From positions 492 through 7,445 of the forward strand of contig DBDP01000013.1 of the NCBI GenBank assembly GCA_002293625.1: DNA of 6,954 nt. Direction: 5' to 3'. The notes under the pieces are model-generated. The model was not told the origin of the DNA. It saw only the letters and a list, made by a program, of their open reading frames with translations, and searched no databases. The first letter of the stretch is position 1, and every line of letters begins with the position of its first letter. Position numbers and translations under genes: made by a program. Below are positions 1 through 6,408 of the stretch, one piece after another. This DNA is from Clostridiales bacterium UBA929. GTDB lineage: Bacteria; Bacillota; Clostridia; Oscillospirales; UBA929.

Positions 1-1059
1 CATGGCGTCCTGCGCGGTATCGCGGTAGCCAAGCCCTGTGCGCCCGCCGACCTCAATAAACGAGGCAAAGCGGCTGAACAGCACATTCACTTCCGCTTGA
101 TACAATGTCCAGACGTTCAGCATGTTTTCCATTTCCGTATGGGGCAGGGACACCCGCAAGGAAGCGAGCCGTTTATCCCACCAAGCTGCAAGCGCCTCCC
201 CCGCTTTTTGAACGGCTCCGGGCATTTTATACTTTTCCCTAAGACGCGCCGCTTCGGCGCGCGGTCCCTCGCTGAGCATAAAGAACAGGTTCAAGTTTCC
301 GCCGGGTTCGAGCGTGATCGTCTTCATCAGCGCGCCGCAATGGTTTCCCGTGGTGCCGTCCGAACCGGAGCAATGCCCCGTTTCGACCGCCAATGGGTTG
401 GTTTCCGTGCGGTAAGAACCCAAAAACACGTCCCGCGAGCAATCATATCCGTCCGGCGCAAAAGAAGCCGTAAAGCATTGGAACCCCGTTTCTTCGTAAT
501 ACAGGTCATGCTGGATAATTCCGTCTTGGCAGTCCGCGCCCGAAGCGTACAGGCTCATTTGAAAATTTTGGTTGTCCATCTCAATATGGTGGAATGAAAA
601 CTCGCAGTAGCCGAACACGGAAAGCCTCCGGGGGGAATCGGAGGCGTTGCTGAGGGTCACCGCCCACAGTTCGCAGGCGTCCCCGAGCGGCACCATGCAT
701 AGCTGCTCCGCGTTTATGCCGTTTCGGTTGCAGGAGAATACGCTGTAGGACAGCCCGTGGCGGACTTGATAGTTTTCCGCGTTCCCGCCGGTCGGCTGCC
801 ATGAGACAGACCAAAACTCGCCCGTTTCGTCATCCCGAATGTATACATAGTGGCCGGGACGATCCAGCGGCACGCCGTTGGGACGGAAGCGGGTGATCCG
901 GTGATACTGCGGAGATCGGTAAAAGCTGTAGCCGCCGGCGTTTTGGGAAATGACGGTGCAAAAATCCTCAACACCCAAGTAGTTCGTCCACGACACCGGG
1001 ATGTCCGGCCGCGTGATTACATATTCCCGTTTTTCTGTATCAAAATATCCGTAGCGCAT
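1..1059 (-). CDS. GH94 disaccharide phosphorylase, N,N'-diacetylchitobiose phosphorylase-like (partial, N-terminal 353 aa)
   Basis: Cytosolic inverting phosphorylase that would split a beta-linked disaccharide with inorganic phosphate into a sugar 1-phosphate and a free sugar. Reading the minus strand from ATG at 1059 gives 353 codons without a stop, leaving the window at its left edge; GH94 enzymes are usually about 800 aa, so more than half is missing. The N-terminus (MRYGYFD, REYVITRPD, NYLG, NAGGYSFY) is the GH94 N-terminal beta-sandwich pattern. Residues around 325-353 form a linker into the catalytic barrel with SRFASFIEVGGRTGLGYRD (residues 328-346 or so) and RDTAQD at 346-351. The catalytic Asp, near residue 490 in the family, lies outside the window. 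From memory, EVGGRTGLGYRDTAQD, NPLAVE and NHCG match chitobiose phosphorylases; cellobiose phosphorylases have a different ETGIGRGMGFRD-like stretch. A ribosome binding site GAGAGGG sits at 1068-1074, 8 nt from the ATG. No signal peptide is seen. Cellobionic acid phosphorylase is a real alternative, since some were first annotated as chitobiose enzymes. The GH94 family is near certain; the substrate is not. Confidence 0.93.
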   Translation of the reverse strand, partial: MRYGYFDTEKREYVITRPDIPVSWTNYLGVEDFCTVISQNAGGYSFYRSPQYHRITRFRPNGVPLDRPGHYVYIRDDETGEFWSVSWQPTGGNAENYQVRHGLSYSVFSCNRNGINAEQLCMVPLGDACELWAVTLSNASDSPRRLSVFGYCEFSFHHIEMDNQNFQMSLYASGADCQDGIIQHDLYYEETGFQCFTASFAPDGYDCSRDVFLGSYRTETNPLAVETGHCSGSDGTTGNHCGALMKTITLEPGGNLNLFFMLSEGPRAEAARLREKYKMPGAVQKAGEALAAWWDKRLASLRVSLPHTEMENMLNVWTLYQAEVNVLFSRFASFIEVGGRTGLGYRDTAQDAM

Positions 1060-1100
1060 TTTTGAATCCCTCTCTTTATGGATAAAACGTATGTTCGCAT

Positions 1101-1113
1101 TGTGGTCACGACA
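1101..1113. repeat. 13-bp inverted repeat, possible operator
   Basis: The sequence TGTGGTCACGACA reads as TGTnGTnACnACA on both strands: five of six arm positions are symmetric around the central C at 1107. It lies just downstream of the candidate -10 of the phosphorylase promoter, where transcription would start, which is a typical place for a repressor site. A short inverted repeat like this can arise by chance. Confidence 0.3.
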
Positions 1114-1114
1114 T

Positions 1115-1146
1115 ATTGTATACCATCGTACCAAAGGTTTTTCTAA
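1115..1146 (-). promoter_or_regulatory. Candidate promoter for the GH94 gene
   Basis: On the minus strand, TATACAAT (complement of 1115-1122) gives a good -10 in either register. A weak -35 TTAGAA (complement of 1141-1146) lies 18 bp before TATACA. Transcription would begin near 1108, giving a leader of about 50 nt before the start codon. The -35 is poor, so the promoter may need an activator. This is a by-eye match only. Confidence 0.35.
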
Positions 1147-1173
1147 AGCTCAATGAATCCGTTTGCGTTTGCT

Positions 1174-1202
1174 TTGCTATTTTTGCCGCGTTGTGGCATT
1201 AT
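1174..1202 (+). promoter_or_regulatory. Candidate promoter for the histidine kinase gene
   Basis: TTGCTA (1174-1179) and CATTAT (1197-1202) are each four-of-six matches to the -35 and -10 consensus with an ideal 17-bp spacer. The -35 overlaps the last of the TTTGC repeats. The leader would be about 90 nt. Only a by-eye match. Confidence 0.35.
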
Positions 1203-1286
1203 AGAAAGAAGCTCTTGTTTACCGCAAGCGAACGGGCGAAGCGGAACAGCCGGAACGGGGAGTTTCAAAGTGACACAAAAAAATAA

Positions 1287-1293
1287 AGAGGAG
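1287..1293 (+). promoter_or_regulatory. Ribosome binding site deciding the kinase start
   Basis: AGAGGAG lies 8 nt before the TTG at 1302 but only 2 nt before the in-frame TTG at 1296. The normal 6-9 nt spacing therefore favours 1302. Confidence 0.75.
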
Positions 1294-1301
1294 CGTTGGG
1301 A

Positions 1302-3059
1302 TTGAACATAAGGAAACTGAAAAGCCTGCGCGGCAGCGTCGTTCTGCTGATCACGCTGTGCTGGGCTTTGCCGCTTTTGGTGATGAGCGTCACCGGCGGT
1401 TGGTATATCATCGCGTCGCAGAAGGATAACGTCGCGAAGGACGCCGAATTGGAAAACCGCTACAACGCCAGAATGACGGTGAAGATACTGGACGACGCGG
1501 TTCTCCTTTCCCGCAATCTCTCACGGCTCAACGCTACTAACTTAGGGTCTTTATACAACATTTGGCGTAACGGCGGGGCGCAAACACGCTACACAGGCGT
1601 TAAAACCTTGTTGAACAGGCTTATGGCCGGCAGAATCACCGGCGCATACCGGGATTATGAGATGGCTGGCGTCGTTTTCTTTGACGCGCCCCAAGACTTC
1701 TTTAGCGTATCAAACCGCGAATGGGCGGGTGACTCGTCCTTCCCCAAAACGCTGGAAGAGCTTGTAGACGCTTCACGGGAAAAGGACGGCGGAATCCGTT
1801 TCTTTATCGACGGCGATTACGTTTACCTAATGCGCAACCTGCTGGACAGGAGAGATTTTTCCCCGTTTGGAACGGTGATATTCTGTATGCGGACGGAACA
1901 GGTCATGGGTAACTTCCTCCAGTCCGGGGAAAGACCGTACTGTGTGGACTTTTGGCTGAACAGCGAGTACGGGAATATTGGGGGGGAAGGGAACGCGCAT
2001 GAACCGAATTTGCGGCAGGTCAGCGCCGGGCAGATAGCGGCGGACGAAATCTCGTTCAAGGGTTTGTCGCTGGTCACATACGGCATATCATCGGCGAACC
2101 GCGATATTTCCCTCAGCGTCGTGCTGCATTGGCGCTCGCAGCCGCTGTGGCATGACATACAGGTAATTACGGTGGTTTACCTTGTAATGGCTCTTTCGTC
2201 GCTGCTGATTCTTCTCGGGGCTTTGCGCTTTTTCCGCACGCACGTAACCCGGCCGCTGGATACCCTTCACATGGTTTCCGAGCAATTGGAAGCGGGCGAT
2301 CTCGGCGTACAGGCCGCGCCGTTTGATAAAAACCGTGATTTTCAGAAAATTATCGGTGCGTTCAATTCCATGTCCTGCGAGCTGAAAAAGCAATTCGACC
2401 GGATATACGACGAAGAACTGGCCCTGAAGGACGCGAAGATCATGGCGCTGCGCAGCCAAATCAATCCGCATTTTCTCAACAACACGCTGGAACTGATGAA
2501 TTGGCAGGCGCTGCTCGTCGGTCAGAGCGATATTTCTGAGATGATCAGCGCGCTTTCTCTTCTGCTCGACGCGTCGCTGAACCGCTCGGACACCCGTGAG
2601 GTTTCTCTGCGTGAGGAGCTTGCATATGCCGACGCGTTTATTTTCATCCTCTCAAAACGATACGGAGACCGTTTACGAATCGAAAAGTCGGTCGACCAAA
2701 GACTGCTGAGCGTTCCCGTACCGCCGCTCGTCATTCAACCCCTGTTGGAAAACGCCGTTGAACACGGGTTTGAAAAAAACAGGGAGAAGACAATCGCCTT
2801 AAATATCGGGCAGGACGGAGATTATATTTGCTTGGAGGTCGTTAACTCCGGCGAACTGGGCGCGGCGGACAGAGACAGAATCGAAAGACTGCTTGGACCC
2901 TCGGGCGAAAAGCGCGGCGCGCACCTCGGAATCTTGAATATCAGAGAACGGCTCCGCCTACTTTACGGCGGCAGCGAATCATTTTCTATCACCTCAGACG
3001 GCGAAGTTACGTCCGCGCGCATAACGATTCCGCTTAAGCGCGAAAATGAACAAGCATAG
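1302..3059 (+). CDS. YesM-type sensor histidine kinase (HAMP + His_kinase + HATPase_c)
   Basis: Membrane sensor kinase of the YesM/LytS family, which autophosphorylates on histidine and passes the phosphate to a YesN-type regulator; the obvious partner starts at 6409. The 585-residue length is normal for the family. Starting from TTG at 1302, a first membrane helix spans about residues 12-37, an extracellular sensing region about 38-285 (size and position fit a Cache-like fold, not verified), and a second helix about 287-311. A HAMP linker follows (about 308-363, with RPLDTL), then a helical segment. The phosphoacceptor motif LRSQINPHFLNNTLE has its His at residue 390. The ATPase domain shows PPLVIQPLLENAVEHG with N-box Asn at 484, and GAHLGILNIRERL at 539-551. 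All key residues are present. The start at 1296 would add two residues but is too close to the ribosome binding site. The gene is 94 nt upstream of the binding-protein gene on the same strand. Confidence 0.96.
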   Translation: MNIRKLKSLRGSVVLLITLCWALPLLVMSVTGGWYIIASQKDNVAKDAELENRYNARMTVKILDDAVLLSRNLSRLNATNLGSLYNIWRNGGAQTRYTGVKTLLNRLMAGRITGAYRDYEMAGVVFFDAPQDFFSVSNREWAGDSSFPKTLEELVDASREKDGGIRFFIDGDYVYLMRNLLDRRDFSPFGTVIFCMRTEQVMGNFLQSGERPYCVDFWLNSEYGNIGGEGNAHEPNLRQVSAGQIAADEISFKGLSLVTYGISSANRDISLSVVLHWRSQPLWHDIQVITVVYLVMALSSLLILLGALRFFRTHVTRPLDTLHMVSEQLEAGDLGVQAAPFDKNRDFQKIIGAFNSMSCELKKQFDRIYDEELALKDAKIMALRSQINPHFLNNTLELMNWQALLVGQSDISEMISALSLLLDASLNRSDTREVSLREELAYADAFIFILSKRYGDRLRIEKSVDQRLLSVPVPPLVIQPLLENAVEHGFEKNREKTIALNIGQDGDYICLEVVNSGELGAADRDRIERLLGPSGEKRGAHLGILNIRERLRLLYGGSESFSITSDGEVTSARITIPLKRENEQA

Positions 3060-3082
3060 GCAAAAAACAACGGCTTGGAACC

Positions 3083-3112
3083 TTCAATATTTTTGGTGAT
3101 TTGGTTTATACT
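3083..3112 (+). promoter_or_regulatory. Candidate promoter for the sugar-binding lipoprotein gene
   Basis: TATACT at 3107-3112 is a five-of-six -10 match within an AT-rich stretch after the kinase gene. The best -35, TTCAAT at 3083-3088 with an 18-bp spacer, is weak. No terminator hairpin was seen between the kinase and binding-protein genes, so read-through from the kinase remains possible. A weak -35 with a good -10 fits a promoter driven by an activator such as the AraC-type regulator of this locus, which is inference. Confidence 0.4.
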
Positions 3113-3140
3113 AAGACTCAGCGAATGCCAAAGAATTATT

Positions 3141-3146
3141 GGAGGT
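3141..3146 (+). promoter_or_regulatory. Ribosome binding site deciding the lipoprotein start
   Basis: GGAGGT is followed by 7 nt and then ATG at 3154. An in-frame TTG at 3139 lies before this site and so cannot be the start. Confidence 0.9.
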
Positions 3147-3153
3147 AAACAAG

Positions 3154-4524
3154 ATGAAAACACGCATTCTCTCCCTCGCGCTTGCGGCTCTGCTCTGCTT
3201 GGCTCTGCTTGCCGGCTGTAAACCCGCGGCATCACCATCACCCAGCAACAACCCCTCGCCGGGCGGCAATCCGTCCCCCGCGGCGGATCCCTCCCCCACC
3301 AAACCCGCCGACCCCGTGACCATCCGCGTCAAAGGCATGTTCGGCGGCAGCGACGCGAACAAAACAAACTTCGACGCGGTTGTCGCGAAGTATGAAGCCG
3401 AAACGGGCAACACCGTGCAAAACGAAGCGGCCGCTCCCGACGACGTATGGTCGGCCAGCGTCCTCACGGACTTCGAAGTCGGTTCCGATCCCGACATCCT
3501 CCAGTTCTACACCGGCACCAACCTAAACACCCTCATTGAGGGCAAGAAGATCGTTCCTATCGACGAGATTCGTACCGTATATCCCGATTACGCCGATAAC
3601 ATCGCCGAAGGCGCTTGGGCCGGCACTGCCAGCTTGGTGGACGGAAAAAACTACGGCGTGCCGACCAACGGCTACTGGGAAGCGACCTTCTACAACAAAA
3701 CCCTCCTCGCCCAAGCGGGCTATGACAAGTTCCCCGAGAACTGGAAGGATTTCCTCGACATGTGCGACGCGCTGAAGGCCAAAGGCATCACCCCGATTGC
3801 CGAGTCCCTCTCCGGCGAACCGAACTACACCTTTGAGTTCCTTCTGTATAACAAAGTCGGCAGCGCCCTTGCCCAGACCACACCGAAGGAAATCGGCGAT
3901 AAGGCGAGCGAATACTACACGCAGGTACTGGACGTTTTCAAGAGCTTCTACGATAAAGGCTACTATCCCTCCAACACCACCACCATCAGCCGCGAAGAAG
4001 CGGTGCAATTATTCGCCGATGGCAAAGCCGCGATGATTTTCGGCGGTCACTGGAACCGCGGAGCGATGGACGTGGATGACAAAGGTAACAAACAAGCCGC
4101 GACCGACGACATCGAACTGTTCGGCTTCCCGACCGAATACCCCGCGATCCGCGACGCGAACAGCTTTGTCGGCGGATACTCCTCCGGCTTCATGATCACC
4201 CGCAAGGCGTGGGAAGATCCGGCCAAGCGTCAAGCTTGCGTGGACTTCATTAAATACGCGACCAGCGACGAGGCCATCACCTCCTTCTCCGGCGCGTCCG
4301 CCTCTCCACTCAAAGTACCCGGCGAGCTTGCCGGTGCCACCGAACTCCTTGAGCGCTGCCGCCTTGTGATTGCCGGAGGCAAAAACATCGTCGGCGCCGT
4401 TGAGGACACTTGGAAAGTTCCCGCGAAAGAAGGACTCTTCTACGAAGACATCGCCCTGTACTGCGCCGGCGAAATCACCGCCGAACAGTTAATTCAAGAC
4501 TTCATCGGCAGGCAGGCTGACTGA
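3154..4524 (+). CDS. CUT1 ABC transporter sugar-binding lipoprotein (family 1 extracellular solute-binding protein)
   Basis: Lipid-anchored protein on the outer face of the membrane that captures a sugar, probably a di- or oligosaccharide, and delivers it to the two permeases downstream. It has 456 residues, typical for the family. Residues 1-22 form a lipoprotein signal peptide: Lys and Arg, a Leu/Ala-rich core, then the lipobox LAGC with the lipidated Cys at 22. A low-complexity Pro/Ser/Asn tether (about 23-52, repeated PSP units) separates the anchor from the folded domain. Family 1 signs include GVPTNGYWEATFYNK (about 168-182), the AGYDKFPENWKDFLD stretch after it, KGITPI, GKAAMIFGGHW (about 290-300) and a late SGFMITRKAWEDP segment. 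Codons are strongly biased to C-ending forms compared with the kinase gene, as expected for an abundant protein. A terminator-like hairpin follows the stop. The ligand cannot be read from the sequence; the divergent phosphorylase suggests a beta-linked disaccharide. Confidence 0.96.
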   Translation: MKTRILSLALAALLCLALLAGCKPAASPSPSNNPSPGGNPSPAADPSPTKPADPVTIRVKGMFGGSDANKTNFDAVVAKYEAETGNTVQNEAAAPDDVWSASVLTDFEVGSDPDILQFYTGTNLNTLIEGKKIVPIDEIRTVYPDYADNIAEGAWAGTASLVDGKNYGVPTNGYWEATFYNKTLLAQAGYDKFPENWKDFLDMCDALKAKGITPIAESLSGEPNYTFEFLLYNKVGSALAQTTPKEIGDKASEYYTQVLDVFKSFYDKGYYPSNTTTISREEAVQLFADGKAAMIFGGHWNRGAMDVDDKGNKQAATDDIELFGFPTEYPAIRDANSFVGGYSSGFMITRKAWEDPAKRQACVDFIKYATSDEAITSFSGASASPLKVPGELAGATELLERCRLVIAGGKNIVGAVEDTWKVPAKEGLFYEDIALYCAGEITAEQLIQDFIGRQAD

Positions 4525-4537
4525 CAGCGAGCAAATG

Positions 4538-4571
4538 AAAGGGCGGGAGAACAACCTTCTCCCGCCCTTTT
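4538..4571 (+). terminator. Strong hairpin with T-run after the binding-protein gene (terminator or attenuator)
   Basis: The stem GGGCGGGAGAA (4541-4551) pairs perfectly with TTCTCCCGCCC (4557-4567) around the 5-nt loop CAACC. Three A-T pairs extend it at the base, and TTTT (4568-4571) follows. It begins 13 nt after the binding-protein stop and lies about 60 nt before the first permease gene. No clear promoter was seen between it and the permease, so it probably ends most but not all transcripts. It may also protect the upstream message from 3' decay. Together this would give more binding protein than permease. Confidence 0.85.
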
Positions 4572-4578
4572 ACCGAAA

Positions 4579-4607
4579 GCGCCTCATTCGCGCGGGCGAA
4601 AGGGCGC
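4579..4607 (+). repeat. Second stem-loop upstream of the first permease gene
   Basis: GCGCC (4579-4583) pairs with GGCGC (4603-4607), extended by a T-G wobble. After a small internal bulge, TTCGC (4587-4591) pairs with GCGAA (4596-4600) around a GCGG loop. It lacks a T-run and ends 8 nt before the permease ribosome binding site GAGGGGG (4616-4622), so it is more likely a 5' structure that affects stability or translation than a terminator. Its function is inferred only. Confidence 0.5.
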
Positions 4608-4629
4608 AGTAACACGAGGGGGCAAAATT

Positions 4630-5553
4630 ATGGATTCGATGATCTATAAGCGCAAATGGCCGCTAGCGGTCTTTTTGATACCCGCCTTTGCCGTGATGGC
4701 CGTTTTTATCTTCTATCCGTTTCTCATGAACATCATCAACTCGTTTCAAAAGGTCGGATCTCTCGGCTCAAGCGCCGTGCCGGTCAATGAATCGGGGGGC
4801 ATGTATTGGCTGGAAAACTATAAGAAGCTCTTTTCCGATAAGACGATGGGCATCGCCGTTAAGAACACGCTGCTGATGATGTTCCTAACCGTCGCCTTTC
4901 AGGTCGGAATCGCGCTACTGCTCGCGCTGCTGGTAGACAGCATCCGCAAGGGCGCGCAGGCCTACCGCACGATTTATTTCTTCCCCATCGTGATTTCAGC
5001 CTCGGCTCTCGGTTTGCTGTTCAATATGGTTTTTCTTTTCGACGGCGGAATGCTGAACAACCTATTGCTGAAAATCGGCATCATCGGACGCGACCAATTC
5101 GGGAATCCGGAATGGATTGACTGGAAGGATAAGTCGCACGCTTTCCTCACCATGTCGCTGCCGGTTATCTGGCAATGTGTCGGTTTCTACTTCGTTATCC
5201 TCGCCACCGGGCTGAACAACATCGGTGCGGAGATGTACGAAGCCGCCTCGATTGACGGCGCGAACGGGCTCCAGAGGATACGCTACATCACCTTGCCGCT
5301 GATTCGCAACACGCTGATTACCTGCCTCACCCTCGCGTTAATCGGCGCGCTGAAGGTTTTCGACCTTCCGTGGCAGATGTTCCCCAGAGGGGTGCCGCTC
5401 AACTCAACCTACCTGACGGGAACGTATATGTATCAACAAACGTTCTCCATGCAAAACGTCGGCTACGGTGCCGCCATTGCCGTCGTTATCACCGTGATGG
5501 GAGTCGGTCTGTCCCAGCTCGCGAATCTCATCTTCCGTCCGAGAGACATATAG
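4630..5553 (+). CDS. CUT1 sugar ABC transporter permease, MalF/UgpA-like
   Basis: Integral membrane subunit that forms half of the sugar channel with the next gene product. It has 307 residues with about six hydrophobic helices (roughly 11-36, 76-103, 114-136, 175-196, 226-246 and 279-302). The cytoplasmic loop that docks the ATPase carries the EAA motif EAASIDGANGLQRIRYITLP at 204-223, a full match to the family pattern EAA...DGA...LP. ATG at 4630 is preceded by GAGGGGG at 4616-4622 with 7-nt spacing; a second Met four codons in is less well placed. The stop codon overlaps the ribosome binding site of the next permease, so the pair is translationally linked. No ATPase gene follows, which fits Bacillota CUT1 systems sharing one MsmX/UgpC-type ATPase. 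The substrate is not readable from the sequence. Confidence 0.96.
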   Translation: MDSMIYKRKWPLAVFLIPAFAVMAVFIFYPFLMNIINSFQKVGSLGSSAVPVNESGGMYWLENYKKLFSDKTMGIAVKNTLLMMFLTVAFQVGIALLLALLVDSIRKGAQAYRTIYFFPIVISASALGLLFNMVFLFDGGMLNNLLLKIGIIGRDQFGNPEWIDWKDKSHAFLTMSLPVIWQCVGFYFVILATGLNNIGAEMYEAASIDGANGLQRIRYITLPLIRNTLITCLTLALIGALKVFDLPWQMFPRGVPLNSTYLTGTYMYQQTFSMQNVGYGAAIAVVITVMGVGLSQLANLIFRPRDI

Positions 5554-5563
5554 GAGGGTCGGG

Positions 5564-6403
5564 ATGATTAAAACAAGAGGTTTCCGGTGGGGTAAATGTG
5601 TCATCCATCTCTGCCTTATCTTTTGGGCGCTGACGACAGTATTCCCGTTTATTTGGGTCGCGCTTTCTTCCTTCAAGCAATCCAACGAGATCGTAGCCGC
5701 GCCGTTCGCGCTGCCAAATAGCTTCTCTTTCGAGAATTACCAAAACGCCCTCGGTCGCTTTAACATCGCTAGAGCGTATATGAACAGCCTGATCCTTTCC
5801 GGCTCGGTCACGATTGTCGTCACGCTGTTCGGCGCGCTCGCGGCATACGGTCTCGCCCGTTACAGGTTCAGCCATAAGGCGCTCGTGAACTCACTGCTGG
5901 TCGCGTCCATGATGTTCCCTACGTTTTCGGTCATCATCCCGATTTTCCGCATTGTTCAGAAAATGAACCTGATCGACAACGTCCTCGGCGTAGCCCTGCC
6001 CCAAATGGGCAGCAACATGGCGTTCGCCATCATCGTGCTGGTCGGCTACATCAGGAGCATGACCAACGAAATCGAGGAAGCCGCGTTTATAGAGGGCTGC
6101 AACGTCTTTCAGATCTTTTTCCGTATCGTTGTGCCTCTTATCCGCCCCGCGCTTGCAACCGTGGGTATCTTCACCTTTGTTTGGTCGTATAACGACCTCT
6201 TTACCCAGCTCTTCTTTCTCAGAAACCCGCGTTCTTTCGCCATCACACGCCTGCTCAACGAATTTGCCGTCGCGCAGGGACGCCCGGACTACGGCTTAAT
6301 GTCCGCCGCGATTGTGATGGTCATTCTCCCGGTGCTTGTTATTTATATCTTATTACAAAAAAACATCATCAAGGGAATGACGGCCGGTGCGGTGAAGGGA
6401 TAG
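5564..6403 (+). CDS. CUT1 sugar ABC transporter permease, MalG/UgpE-like
   Basis: Second membrane subunit of the same importer; 279 residues, the usual length. Hydrophobic helices lie at about 12-35, 74-97, 108-130, 146-163, 196-216 and 246-265. The EAA loop at about 171-191 reads EEAAFIEGC...IVVPL: the usual Asp-Gly-Ala is Glu-Gly-Cys, a variant I recall in other MalG-like permeases and not a sign of damage. The C-terminus (KNIIKGMTAGAVKG) is typical of this subfamily. GGAGGG at 5553-5558, overlapping the upstream stop, lies 5 nt before the ATG, and only 10 nt separate the two genes. The response regulator gene starts 5 nt after its stop, so all three are probably one transcript. Confidence 0.96.
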   Translation: MIKTRGFRWGKCVIHLCLIFWALTTVFPFIWVALSSFKQSNEIVAAPFALPNSFSFENYQNALGRFNIARAYMNSLILSGSVTIVVTLFGALAAYGLARYRFSHKALVNSLLVASMMFPTFSVIIPIFRIVQKMNLIDNVLGVALPQMGSNMAFAIIVLVGYIRSMTNEIEEAAFIEGCNVFQIFFRIVVPLIRPALATVGIFTFVWSYNDLFTQLFFLRNPRSFAITRLLNEFAVAQGRPDYGLMSAAIVMVILPVLVIYILLQKNIIKGMTAGAVKG

Positions 6404-6408
6404 TCCGT

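Larger units (their letters stand above)
1060..1301. promoter_or_regulatory. Divergent intergenic control region between the phosphorylase and histidine kinase genes
   Basis: This 242-bp stretch separates the two divergent genes and is visibly more AT-rich in its left and middle parts than the coding DNA. It must hold the promoter of the phosphorylase gene and most likely one for the kinase. It contains GTTTGC twice in tandem (1161-1172) followed by another TTTGC (1173-1177), a 13-bp inverted repeat (1101-1113), and three GAAC-containing repeats (1229-1259). No open reading frame with a plausible ribosome binding site was seen, and no good match to a catabolite-repression cre site. Confidence 0.75.

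Noticed and set aside
97..597. 166-codon open frame on the plus strand
   Set aside because: It lies wholly opposite the GH94 gene, has no ribosome site or recognisable motif, and the minus-strand reading matches a known family along its whole length.
1118..1137. Possible palindrome around GTATAC and GTACC
   Set aside because: The arms match at only the outer three positions when checked base by base; not supported as an operator.
1060..1301. Catabolite-repression cre site
   Set aside because: No stretch in the divergent region fits the cre pattern well; a weighted search could still find a weak one.
3523..4008. 161-codon open frame on the minus strand
   Set aside because: Antisense shadow of the sugar-binding protein gene, caused by its strongly biased codon use; no family resemblance.
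6087..6137. Changed EAA loop (Glu-Gly-Cys for Asp-Gly-Ala) as a sign of a defective permease
   Set aside because: The rest of the motif and all helices are intact, and similar variants are familiar in MalG-like permeases.
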